Assembly (NCBI GenBank): GCA_963780345.1 | Contig: CAWABU010000011.1 | Coordinates: 62,001 to 126,000, forward strand | Direction of reading: 5' to 3' | From: PALSA-693 sp963780345 | Lineage (GTDB): Bacteria; Actinomycetota; Acidimicrobiia; Acidimicrobiales; Palsa-688 | DNA: 64,000 nt | Shown: positions 35,401 to 42,911 of the stretch, in pieces | Layout of the letters: every line of letters starts with the position of its first letter | How positions within the stretch are numbered: the stretch's first letter is position 1 | Translations under genes and position numbers: made by a program | The notes under the pieces: model-generated | Databases searched by the model: none | What the model was told of the DNA's origin: nothing | What the model saw: the letters and a program-made list of their open reading frames with translations, nothing else

Positions 35401-36891
35401 CCGACTCCCGTGGCCATCACGGTGGCACCCGGCGGCGTGGTGACCTTCGCCATCACCGCCACCATGCTTCCCATCGCGGGACCGGTGACGGTCCACAACG
35501 TCGGGACGGTCACGCCGAACACCGACGCCGACACCGCGTGCGCCAACGGCCAGCCGACCTGCGACGGGAGCGACACGTTCACGGCGACACCCACGCCGGC
35601 CACCCTGGCGATCACCAAGACGCACACCCCGCCCATACCAACCCAGGGCCAGCCGGTCACTTACACCGTCACGGTCACCAACACCAGCAACGGCGCGGGC
35701 CAGGCCACGCAGGCTCACGCGACCATCAGCGACCCGTTCGATTCGCCCGCCCTGACCGGCATCACCTGGACGACCGCGGCGACCCCCGTGGGGGAGTCGA
35801 TGGTCACCCCGACCAGCGGGTCCGGGCCCATCAACGCCCAGGTGACCATCGTGACCGGCGGATCGGTCACCTTCACCGTTCACGCCACCGTGCGATCCGA
35901 CTGGCCCGGCGGCGACGTCATCAACACCTCGGTCAGCCAGCCGGGCGAGAACACGCAGTGTGATCCGGCGGAGGATCCGTCCTGCTCTGCTACGGAGGAC
36001 TTCCCGACGCCGTCGCTCGTCTCGATCGTCAAGACTCACCTGCCCACGGACCCGCTGCCACAGCCGGGTCAGAACGTGATCTACCGGGTCACGCTCACCA
36101 ATCTCAGCGCCACCCAGGCGGCCCACGCCACTTTCGCCGACCCGCTGCCCACCGAGCTTGACCGGGCCGCGGCGGTGTGGGCGACCATGACCGCGGGCAA
36201 TGGCACCACGGTGGTGCCGGCCTCGGGCACCGGACCGCCCACAGCCGTGGTCGTCACGCTCGCCCCCGCTGGCACGGTCACCTTCATCATCATCGCTCCG
36301 ATCGTCGCCTCTTTCCCGGGCGGCACCATCACCAACACCGGCGCGGCCACGCCGGGGGACCTGACCGCGTGCGAGGACGGCGCTCCGACTTGTGACGCGT
36401 CGACGTCGTTCAAGTCCGATCCGCCGGCGGCTCCGCTCAGAGTGCTCAAGTCGGCCCTCCCCAGCGAGCAATTGAGCCCCGGACAGACCGTCACCTACAC
36501 CGTCACCGTGACCAATGCGAGCGCGACCACGACCGGGCACGGGACCATCATCGACAACGTGCCGGCCGGCTTGAATCCGGGCACCTGGACCGCTGCCGCC
36601 ACGGCGGGATCCACGGTCCTCCCGACGTCCGGTTCCGGCGTCATCTCCGCCCAGGTCACCGTCGCCCCCGGCGGACGGGTGACCTTCAGCCGCGTCACGC
36701 AAGTCGTCCCCGGCTTCAACGCCGACTTCAACATCGACAACGTCGTCACCCTGACCCCGGCCGACAACACCGAGTGCGACCCGACAAATCCCACCCAGGC
36801 GTGCGACTCTAACTGGGTGGAACACGTCCCGACGGTTCCGACCGCACCACCATCGCCGATCACGCCGCCCGCTCTGCCCGTGACCGGATGA
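32407..36891 (+). CDS. large secreted DUF11-repeat surface protein ending in LPVTG
   Basis: The GTG at 32407 has AGGAGG six bases upstream; the product is 1494 residues. A signal peptide (LVAAGLVGLAPAF, cleavage near residue 37-40) is followed by an N-terminal beta-rich domain of about 350 residues. Then come eight DUF11-type repeats beginning near residues 401, 519, 651, 788, 925, 1065, 1203 and 1342, each with K(S/T)..P-PG..V.Y.VTVTN and a D.LP motif. The last five are spaced about 138 residues apart, so the array grew by duplication. The protein ends PPALPVTG and then stops: the sortase signal is present, but the membrane helix and basic tail that should follow are absent. Its TGA overlaps the ATG of the L,D-transpeptidase gene. 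Confidence 0.88.
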   Translation: MTRKRRLFRGMVPALLVAAGLVGLAPAFTAPSTTRAAAASLAPPHPVRNTRLAIGPVYRQTLVGGFDQGGNTLLDCATLSSGAALPAGGCVRDWQTALTPGAAGSRPTYNNQVITRFLDRDTDPSTTRSSSATVTVPTDARVVFAELSWLGTTQLSGNPGITSSPAQGGWDANIWMDPMKVSIGDDQHYVSVQPDQGTSIEPGQPASDTNDYYYSASADVTPLLAGKSGQITVWGADAPFPANGFNMAGLGWNIVVVYQYPSVNLTSVPPQVAKQITLQTGFVYQQSTGQPTNTVVTVPSVTDPDQVQVGLIAGEGDAGLTGDTFSVNDINIVHPVTGQTNNFFVSYARNATNPNWTSNFSTDNVEWTLASGIVHAGDTSVKLTTTTSGDGYFLAGLNTAIPVPSVGLTKGVAPTYSTVGASLTYTFTVTNTSGVDIHMTSVTDPLFATPDNPTGLVAPCSRSGTLAPAESYTCTGTHVIAQADIAAGHIDNTATAHALGKAGESLTNTASATTRTSTSLVITKSGSPDPVHVGDPLVYTITVTNAGPADAANVTVTDHLPAGFVPSGAVATNGATASIASGVLTAIKTLLTHAAPNSFTVTVTGTIADTFTGTSIENTATVAAPNTNCEPPSNDPENCEAPDATEVLQPAPIIISKTASTAAPKPGETFTYELQVRNTSTTTTATATINDSIPAGLIDPSWICAASTESSCSTTGPVTGNITGVVLTLLPLGVATFTITVTVSPTFQGGTITNAATAAPGDHTVCEEDRTATKCPADVPVTSTPDPAPLEINKSHSPTGPSPTAGEAITYTVTVTNLSPSTIAHATFNDPAPAEITPGTWSTTTTTPATTAIPSSSQESGTGFPTGVALIIQPGESVAFTIEATVSTSFVSGDIINVATATPGTNTECADGEPECVAEDSFGLARLNVVKARSPAVPRPGGQVVYRVLVSNSTSVVGVGTFSDPLPTQLNVAAATWTCAATAGSLCGAPAGTGSPGVPTPVAITVAPGGVVTFAITATMLPIAGPVTVHNVGTVTPNTDADTACANGQPTCDGSDTFTATPTPATLAITKTHTPPIPTQGQPVTYTVTVTNTSNGAGQATQAHATISDPFDSPALTGITWTTAATPVGESMVTPTSGSGPINAQVTIVTGGSVTFTVHATVRSDWPGGDVINTSVSQPGENTQCDPAEDPSCSATEDFPTPSLVSIVKTHLPTDPLPQPGQNVIYRVTLTNLSATQAAHATFADPLPTELDRAAAVWATMTAGNGTTVVPASGTGPPTAVVVTLAPAGTVTFIIIAPIVASFPGGTITNTGAATPGDLTACEDGAPTCDASTSFKSDPPAAPLRVLKSALPSEQLSPGQTVTYTVTVTNASATTTGHGTIIDNVPAGLNPGTWTAAATAGSTVLPTSGSGVISAQVTVAPGGRVTFSRVTQVVPGFNADFNIDNVVTLTPADNTECDPTNPTQACDSNWVEHVPTVPTAPPSPITPPALPVTG

Positions 36892-37784
36892 GCTCGGCCG
36901 TTCACCGATCGAAGCGCGGCATGCGCCGCCGCCGTTGGCTCGCGGTCGGCGCGGTGGCGGGTGCAGTCGCGATCGCCGTGTCAGTAATAGTTCTGACCAC
37001 AGGCGGCCGTCCGCACCAAAGCCGGGCCCAAAGCCGCGCCAGCGCCACGCCGACCACCAGTGCCAGTGCCAATGCCAGTGCCAGCCCGAGGCCGAAACCG
37101 AGCAGCAGCGAAACCCCGACCAGCGGCCGGATCCAGAGCAGCGGGCTGACCTCCTGTCCGAGGCCAGGGAGGTCAACGTCGAGCGGGGGTTGGAATCTGA
37201 TCGCGACCACCAGCGGCACCATTTCCGGCTACGCCCGCCCCGGCGGCCCCCCGTCCAGCACGATACCCGCCACCTGGTACGGGGCCGTCTCGGCCTTACC
37301 GGTGATCGCCCGGCAGCCCGGCTGGCTGGAGGTGCGTCTGGCCACCCGGCCTAACGGCTCGAGCGCCTGGGTCCGCCAGGCTGACGTGGCCCTCACCGTC
37401 AGCCCCTACTGGATCTCCGTGGATCTGGCCACCCGGCACCTGGCCCTGTTCCGGCTGGACCAGCAGGTCGTGTCGGCCCCCGCCGGGGTTGGCACCGCTC
37501 AGGATCCCACCCCGACGGGCCAGTTCTTCGTGGCCTTCCTCGAAGCTTCGCCCAGCGCCGGCTACGGCCCATTCATCATGGTGACCTCAGCTCATTCGAC
37601 GTCTATCGCCAACTGGGAGGGCTCAGGGGACGCCGTGATCGGGATCCACGGACCACTGGGCGCCGACAGTCTCATCGGCTCCTCCGGGGCGTATCTCTCC
37701 CACGGGTGCATCCGCATTCCGATCGCCGACCTGACCCTGCTGCGGGACGTGCCGGCCGGCTCGCCCATCAGCATCTGCGGGTAA
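36888..37784 (+). CDS. L,D-transpeptidase (YkuD domain), membrane-anchored
   Basis: The ATG at 36888 overlaps the previous stop (ATGA), so translation is probably coupled; the product is 298 residues. A basic N-terminus and a membrane helix (AVGAVAGAVAIAVSVIVL, about 20-38) are followed by a linker with tandem SAS/NAS repeats. Next is an SH3-like stretch (about 95-165) and a YkuD domain from about 168 (ISVDLATRHLALFRLDQQVV, TPTGQFFV, VIGIHGP). The catalytic Cys lies in SHGCIRIPIADL. The enzyme makes 3-3 peptide cross-links in the wall or attaches proteins to peptidoglycan. Its coupling to a surface-protein gene suggests a joint role at the wall. Confidence 0.9.
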   Translation: MSSAVHRSKRGMRRRRWLAVGAVAGAVAIAVSVIVLTTGGRPHQSRAQSRASATPTTSASANASASPRPKPSSSETPTSGRIQSSGLTSCPRPGRSTSSGGWNLIATTSGTISGYARPGGPPSSTIPATWYGAVSALPVIARQPGWLEVRLATRPNGSSAWVRQADVALTVSPYWISVDLATRHLALFRLDQQVVSAPAGVGTAQDPTPTGQFFVAFLEASPSAGYGPFIMVTSAHSTSIANWEGSGDAVIGIHGPLGADSLIGSSGAYLSHGCIRIPIADLTLLRDVPAGSPISICG

Positions 37785-37806
37785 GGCGCGCCGCGGGCGC
37801 CCACCG

Positions 37807-40800
37807 CTAGCCCCGCCGGCGCAGCAGAAGGGTCGTCCAGGCCCCGATGTGGATCTGGTCGTCCTCGCCCAGCGGAATGGGCTGATGGCGCGGCAGCGGG
37901 TCGGGACTGTCGTTGAGGTACACCCCGTTGGTGGCGCCGGGATCAATGATGGCCCACACCCCGTCCCGATTGACCAGGATGGCGTGCTGGTGGGATATCC
38001 CGGTATCAGTAGGGGCGGCGGACAGGTCCACGTCGGGGCGGATGCCCCGGCTGAGGCTGCGCCGGCCGATGGTGGCCCGATCGCCCTCCAGCTGGAAAAG
38101 CCGCTCTGAGGCCGCTACCGGGAAGTCCACGTCATCCGCCTCGACCCGCTCGAAGTAGTCGCGGTCCGCTCTCGCCACCAGCTCCCAGATGGCAAGGGAA
38201 ACCGGCGGCGCCGCGCCCTCGGCTTCCACCGCCCCGGCCAGGCGGGTGCCATCCGGTGAGCTGTGAGACGCGGCCCAGACCAGCGCCACCCGGAAGTTGT
38301 CCAGCTCCCGGCCGAAGAGGTCGTAGGCCTCCTGGCGCTGTCCCCGGCTGTCGTTGCGAAGGCTGTCGGCCAGGCTGGCACACCAGGCCAGGTGCCGGGC
38401 GGAAGCGGCGTCGGCCTCGCCGGCTTCCTCGAGGCGGGCCCGGGCAAAGGCCCGAATCGGTTCGAGCATCCGGTAGCGGGCGGCATCGGGGTCCCAGATG
38501 ACAAGGGACTTGTCCACCAGCCCGGCCAGGACGGCGACAGGATCATCGGCATCGCTGACGGACCGGGCGGCTTCGATGGTGAAGCCGTTGGCGAACACCG
38601 CCAGGTGGCGCATCAGCCGGCGGGCGTCCTCGTCGAGCAGCCGGTAGCTCCAGTCGACGGTCGAATCCAGGGTGCGGTGTCTCGAAGAACGCCGGTCCGC
38701 TCCGCCGGCGAGCAGGTGCAGGCTGTCGGTGAGCCGCTCGGCGATCGCAGCAGGGGAGAGGGATCCGGCCTGGGCGGCCGCCAGTTCGAGCGCCAGGGGC
38801 AGACCGTCGAGCTGCCGGCAGATGTCCGCCACCGCGCCGGCGTTGGTCGCGGTGATGGCGAACGCCGGTTGAACCAGCCGGGCCCGGCCCTCGAAGAGCA
38901 CGGGCGCCTCGCTTCGCTTGATGGCCTCCAGGTCGGCGCCTTCCTCCGGGACCTCCAGCGATCCGAGGCGCCAGAGGTGCTCGCCATCCACCCCGAGCGG
39001 TTCGCGGCTGGTGGCCAGGACTCGGAGCGCGGGGGAGAGAGCCAGGAGGGCGTCGACCGCCGCGGCCACGCCCGCGATCAGGTGCTCGCAACTGTCGAGC
39101 ACGAGCAGGGCGGCCCGCTCCTCGATGAGCTTGGCCACCTCCTCCATCCGGTCATCGGAGACCGAGTCGCGGATGCCGAACGCCTCGCCGATCGCCACCT
39201 CGACCAGGCCCGGGTCGGTCTGAGTGGACAGGTCGCAGAGGTGTACGCCTCCCGGGAACCTGGCGGCCAGTCGGGCCGCCGCCTCTACCGCCAATCGGGT
39301 CTTACCTGCTCCCCCCGGTCCGACGACGGTTATCAGCCGGGCCTCGCTCAGCATCCGGCCGACCGCCTCGAGGTCGGCCTCGCGGCCCACGAACGGCATG
39401 CGCAGGTTGGGCAGGTTGTGGGACTGGGCCGGCGAGGCCCGGAGCGGAGGGAAGCCGGAACGGAGGGCCGGGTGGCCGAGTTGGTAGATCCGCTCCGGCT
39501 CGTCGAAGCCGCTCAACAGGAACGGGCCGCGGTCGACCAGGGCGGCCTCGGGGGGCAGGACCGGCCTCACCATCCGGGCGGTGTCGGACGACAGCAGGAT
39601 CTGGCCGCCGTGGGCGGCCGCGGAGATTCGGGCCGCCTCGTGCATGGCGACGGCGACGTAATCCCCCTCCGGCGTCGGCCGGGCCACCCCCGTGTGCAGG
39701 CCCATGCGCACCCGCACTTCGCCGCCCTCGGGCCAGGGCTCCGCGGCCAGCTGGCGTTGCCCGTCGAGGCAAGCTCCGATGGCCTGGCCGGCGTCAGCAA
39801 AGGCCGCAGACATGCCGTCGCCGTCGGTGTTGACCTCTACGCCGTCGTGAGCGGCGATGACGGCCCGCAACAGGCGCCGGTGGGTTTCGAGGACCGCCTC
39901 GTATCCGGGTCCCAGCCGGTGGAACATGGCGGTCGAGCCCTCGATGTCCGTGAAGAGAAAAGTCACGTTGCCGCTGGGCAGGGGAGTACGGGTCCGCACG
40001 TTCAGCACCGGCTCCGCCCGGGCCGGTCCGACGCGGTCGGGGCCGACCGCGTCCGGGCCGACCGCGCCTGCCGCGGCGACCACCAGAGGCGGGCCGATGT
40101 CGGGAGTGTGAGCCAGGATGGCCGCCTCGAGGGCGCGGGCCTCCTCACCCGGTTCCAGGCCCAGCTCTTCGCCAAGCACCGACCGCAGCCGCTGATAGGC
40201 CCGCAGCGCCTCGGACTGGCGTCCGCACCGGTAGAGGGCGACCATCAGCTGTTCCCACCGGCGCTCCCGCAGCGGCTCGGCCGCGACCGCGGTCTCCAGG
40301 TCGCCGATGAGCTCGGCATGCTCCCCCAGGGCGAGCCGGGCCGCGAAGTTTCGCTCCTCGGCCGTCCGGTGCATTTCTGCCAGGCGGGCCGCTTCGGCCA
40401 TGCCGATGGGCTGGTCCGCCAGGTCGGGAAGGGGATTTCCTCGCCAGAGCGCCAGGGCCGCGCCGGTGTCGTCGGCGGCCCGGCGCATGTCCCCGGCCTC
40501 GGCGGCGTCGGTCGCGGCGCGGAGGAGCTGCTCGAAGCGGTGGGCGTCGACGTCGTCGGGAGAGACCGCCAGCCGGTAGCCCCCGGGGCTCGTCTCGATC
40601 GTCCGGGGCGGCAAGACCCGGCGCAGGGCTGAGACGTAGGTTTGCAGGGTCTTGGTCGCCGACCGCGGCGGCTCGTCACCCCAGAGGGCCCGGGTGAGCT
40701 CCGCGGCCGAAACGACCGAACCAGCCCGCAGGGCCAGGAAGGCCAGAAGGGCCCGTTCTTTCCGGGCGGGGATTTGCAGCTCCCCGCCCTCGTCTCCCAG

Positions 40801-40833
40801 CCATCGGAACGCCCCAAGCAGCCCGGCCAGCAC
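37807..40833 (-). CDS. SARP regulator fused to cyclase, STAND ATPase and FHA domains
   Basis: The 1008-residue protein has four parts. A winged-helix plus BTAD activator occupies about 2-245 (KTLQTYVSALRRVL, LYRCGRQSEALRAYQRLR). A class III nucleotidyl cyclase domain lies at about 287-450, with FLFTDIEGSTAM (metal D296), NTDGDGMSAAF (D339) and YVAVAMHEAARISAAAHGG, where His stands for the usual Asn, as in many SARP-cyclase proteins. A STAND ATPase spans about 479-860 (FVGREADL, P-loop VVGPGGAGKT about 503-512, LLVLDSCEHL). Instead of the usual long TPR tail there is an FHA domain at about 915-1005 (IGRRSLSRG, SHQHAIL, DPGATNGVYLND). It is the last gene of the PknG operon, 40 bases after the VWA gene, so the FHA part may read phospho-Thr made by the kinase. 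Confidence 0.9.
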   Translation of the reverse strand: MLAGLLGAFRWLGDEGGELQIPARKERALLAFLALRAGSVVSAAELTRALWGDEPPRSATKTLQTYVSALRRVLPPRTIETSPGGYRLAVSPDDVDAHRFEQLLRAATDAAEAGDMRRAADDTGAALALWRGNPLPDLADQPIGMAEAARLAEMHRTAEERNFAARLALGEHAELIGDLETAVAAEPLRERRWEQLMVALYRCGRQSEALRAYQRLRSVLGEELGLEPGEEARALEAAILAHTPDIGPPLVVAAAGAVGPDAVGPDRVGPARAEPVLNVRTRTPLPSGNVTFLFTDIEGSTAMFHRLGPGYEAVLETHRRLLRAVIAAHDGVEVNTDGDGMSAAFADAGQAIGACLDGQRQLAAEPWPEGGEVRVRMGLHTGVARPTPEGDYVAVAMHEAARISAAAHGGQILLSSDTARMVRPVLPPEAALVDRGPFLLSGFDEPERIYQLGHPALRSGFPPLRASPAQSHNLPNLRMPFVGREADLEAVGRMLSEARLITVVGPGGAGKTRLAVEAAARLAARFPGGVHLCDLSTQTDPGLVEVAIGEAFGIRDSVSDDRMEEVAKLIEERAALLVLDSCEHLIAGVAAAVDALLALSPALRVLATSREPLGVDGEHLWRLGSLEVPEEGADLEAIKRSEAPVLFEGRARLVQPAFAITATNAGAVADICRQLDGLPLALELAAAQAGSLSPAAIAERLTDSLHLLAGGADRRSSRHRTLDSTVDWSYRLLDEDARRLMRHLAVFANGFTIEAARSVSDADDPVAVLAGLVDKSLVIWDPDAARYRMLEPIRAFARARLEEAGEADAASARHLAWCASLADSLRNDSRGQRQEAYDLFGRELDNFRVALVWAASHSSPDGTRLAGAVEAEGAAPPVSLAIWELVARADRDYFERVEADDVDFPVAASERLFQLEGDRATIGRRSLSRGIRPDVDLSAAPTDTGISHQHAILVNRDGVWAIIDPGATNGVYLNDSPDPLPRHQPIPLGEDDQIHIGAWTTLLLRRRG

Positions 40834-40873
40834 TGCCGAGAGCGTAATCCCGCCCGGCCGCGCCGGGTCGCCC

Positions 40874-42145
40874 TCATCTCCGGACGCGGGCCGTCTTGGT
40901 GCTGCGGGTGTCGAGGGTCATTTCGTCTTCAGCCCGCACCCCGCTCCTGAGCCGAACCCGCCCGGTGGAGGCGTCCTCGACGTCGACCACCTTGGCCAGC
41001 ATGTCAACCATGTCCTGGTTGTCGGCCTGGCTGGCCAGCTGCACGGCCCGGCCCAGCTTGACGACCGCCGTGTCCTCGTCGCCGCTCCGGCGGGCGTCGA
41101 GTCCATCCTGGATGGCGTCGGCCAGCTCCTGCTGACCGGTGTAATGAGCGACCTGCCGGTTGATCCGGGTCGACAACGCCGTCTCGTCGGTCCAGGTGGC
41201 CCGAACGAGCGTCTGGCCGGCAACCTGCCCGTCGACGATCACGGACACCCGGGCGGCGAGCATCTCCTCCCCGATCGCCCCCGGCCGGACGTGGACGCTG
41301 AGGTGGTAGTCCCGGGACTCTCCCCCCCACGCACCGGTGGGGTAGTCGCCGGACCGCTCGTCGACGGGCACACGCGACGCGGTGAGGTCGATGATGTCCG
41401 GCGCCACCTGCTTGAAGAAGGACACCTCGGCCCCTTGCGGGGTCCAGACCCGGACGGCGACGTCCGCCAGCGACTTGCCCATGGCCTGGCGCATCATGGC
41501 CTCGAAGTCGTCGGCCAGGTGCTTGGGGTCGGCCACGATGTCGACCGTTCCGAGCAGCGCGGTGGCGATCCGGCGCAGCTCGGCGACCTCCCAGTTGGCG
41601 CCGACGCCGCGGCAGTCGCATTGGAAAACGCCGGTGGCGCGATCGATCGCCCACTGCAGCTCTTCGGGCGTTTCCGATTCGTTGCGGCCGTCGGTCAGGA
41701 GGATGGCGTGGCGCACGCCGGGCTCGCCGGCCAGCAGTTCGGTGGCGGCCCGCACCCAGCTTCCGATGGCCGTGCCACCGCCGGCTTTCAGCTCGCGCAG
41801 GTGATCGATGGCCTGGTCGCGGGTGGCGCTGGTGGCGATGGCGAACCCCGATCGGGGATAGACCTGGGCCGCGACCTGATTCCCCTGCAGGATGGCGAAG
41901 CGGACCTCGTCCCGGATGTGTTCGATGGCGGCGGCGGTCGCCCGCCGGGCTTCACGGATCTTGTCGCCACTCATCGAGCCGGAGACGTCGACGATGATGA
42001 CCTCGGCGGCCTGGGTACCGGCGGTCGGGACCTGGCCCACGCCGGCGCCCGTCACCGTGATGATGGCGTCCACGTCGCGGCCGCCCTCGGGCAGGTACTC
42101 GTTGTGGTAGCAGTCCAGGTGGAAAGTGGGGTCACTGGTTGGCAT
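40874..42145 (-). CDS. VWA-domain protein of the PknG operon
   Basis: The 423-residue product has a VWA domain with an intact MIDAS: DVSGSMSGDK (about residues 53-62), GGGTAIGSW for the Thr, and LLTDGRNESE for the Asp. The region after about residue 230 is beta-rich with a helical tail (AVKLGRAVQLASQADNQDMV). No signal peptide is seen, so it is cytoplasmic. VWA domains bind partner proteins through a metal ion. The gene overlaps the PP2C stop by 14 bases and precedes the FHA fusion gene, so it probably scaffolds this signalling set. Confidence 0.88.
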   Translation of the reverse strand: MPTSDPTFHLDCYHNEYLPEGGRDVDAIITVTGAGVGQVPTAGTQAAEVIIVDVSGSMSGDKIREARRATAAAIEHIRDEVRFAILQGNQVAAQVYPRSGFAIATSATRDQAIDHLRELKAGGGTAIGSWVRAATELLAGEPGVRHAILLTDGRNESETPEELQWAIDRATGVFQCDCRGVGANWEVAELRRIATALLGTVDIVADPKHLADDFEAMMRQAMGKSLADVAVRVWTPQGAEVSFFKQVAPDIIDLTASRVPVDERSGDYPTGAWGGESRDYHLSVHVRPGAIGEEMLAARVSVIVDGQVAGQTLVRATWTDETALSTRINRQVAHYTGQQELADAIQDGLDARRSGDEDTAVVKLGRAVQLASQADNQDMVDMLAKVVDVEDASTGRVRLRSGVRAEDEMTLDTRSTKTARVRR

Positions 42146-42911
42146 GGTCTGGTCCTTGATGGGCGATTACCGCGACGGTCACGTTGTCGGCTCCCTCCGC
42201 CGCCAGGGCGCACCGGAGGAGGCCCCGGGCCACCTCGGCGGGCTCCCCCGGCTCGGCGGCAGGCAGGAGAGAGGCCAGGGTGTCGGGGGCGTCGGCGTAG
42301 TTCCACAAGCCGTCGGAACAGAGCACCAGCAGGCCGTTCCCGACCGGGGCCAGCCGGACTACGTGGGGTACGACCGGTTCGGCGTCGGGCCCGAGCCAGG
42401 CCGTGATCTCATGGGGCCGGCCCGAATCGTCGACGCTGAGCTGAGTGTGCTGCCCGTCCTCGCCCAACCAGTAGACGCGGCTGTCGCCGACGTTGGCGAC
42501 CACCACCTCTCCGGGGCGAACCAGGCCCAGGGCGATGGTGGTGGAGCCGATATCGTGGCGGACCGCCTCCTGGGCGACGAGGACGGCACTGGCCGCCAGG
42601 GCGCACCAATCGGCCCCGCTGCCCATGCCGGCGACCAGGGCTTCCAGGGCCGAGCGGGCGGCGGCGTCGGCGGCGTAGGCCGAGTCTTCGGTGGTAGAGA
42701 CGCCGTCACACACCACGGCCGCCATTCCACTCTCGCCGGCGCTCACCGCGTAGGCGTCCTCGTTGCGGGTCCGCAACAGCCCCCGGTCCGTGAGGGCGGC
42801 CACGGGGCCGAGGTCGGTCTCACGATGATCAGCGCCGTCAAGGGGCCATCCGCAGGACTCGCAATAGCGGTCGATCGGGGCGATCGAGCCGTCACAGCGG
42901 GGACAGGTCAC
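42132..42911 (-). CDS. PP2C-type Ser/Thr protein phosphatase with N-terminal zinc ribbon
   Basis: The GTG at 42911 overlaps the kinase stop (GTGA); the product is 259 residues. The N-terminus is a zinc ribbon (CPRCDGS, YCESCGW; Cys 3, 6, 17, 20). The PP2C core follows: DRGLLRTRNEDAYAV, VVCDGVSTTED, VVANVGDSRVYWLG, VLCSDGLWNYAD and GADNVTVAVIAH, which supply the metal-binding aspartates. It should dephosphorylate Ser/Thr in the cytoplasm and oppose the PknG-like kinase just upstream. The shared zinc-ribbon type in kinase and phosphatase is notable. Confidence 0.9.
   Translation of the reverse strand: MTCPRCDGSIAPIDRYCESCGWPLDGADHRETDLGPVAALTDRGLLRTRNEDAYAVSAGESGMAAVVCDGVSTTEDSAYAADAAARSALEALVAGMGSGADWCALAASAVLVAQEAVRHDIGSTTIALGLVRPGEVVVANVGDSRVYWLGEDGQHTQLSVDDSGRPHEITAWLGPDAEPVVPHVVRLAPVGNGLLVLCSDGLWNYADAPDTLASLLPAAEPGEPAEVARGLLRCALAAEGADNVTVAVIAHQGPDHANQ

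Noticed and set aside
33049..37176. Very long minus-strand frames (344, 410 and 788 codons) opposite the DUF11 gene
   Set aside because: They are Gly/Arg/Val-rich shadows of the periodic repeat sequence, and the plus strand has a signal peptide, ribosome site and domains.
38263..40632. A 789-codon plus frame opposite the SARP-cyclase-FHA gene
   Set aside because: It is antisense to a gene with several recognised domains and has no similarity of its own.
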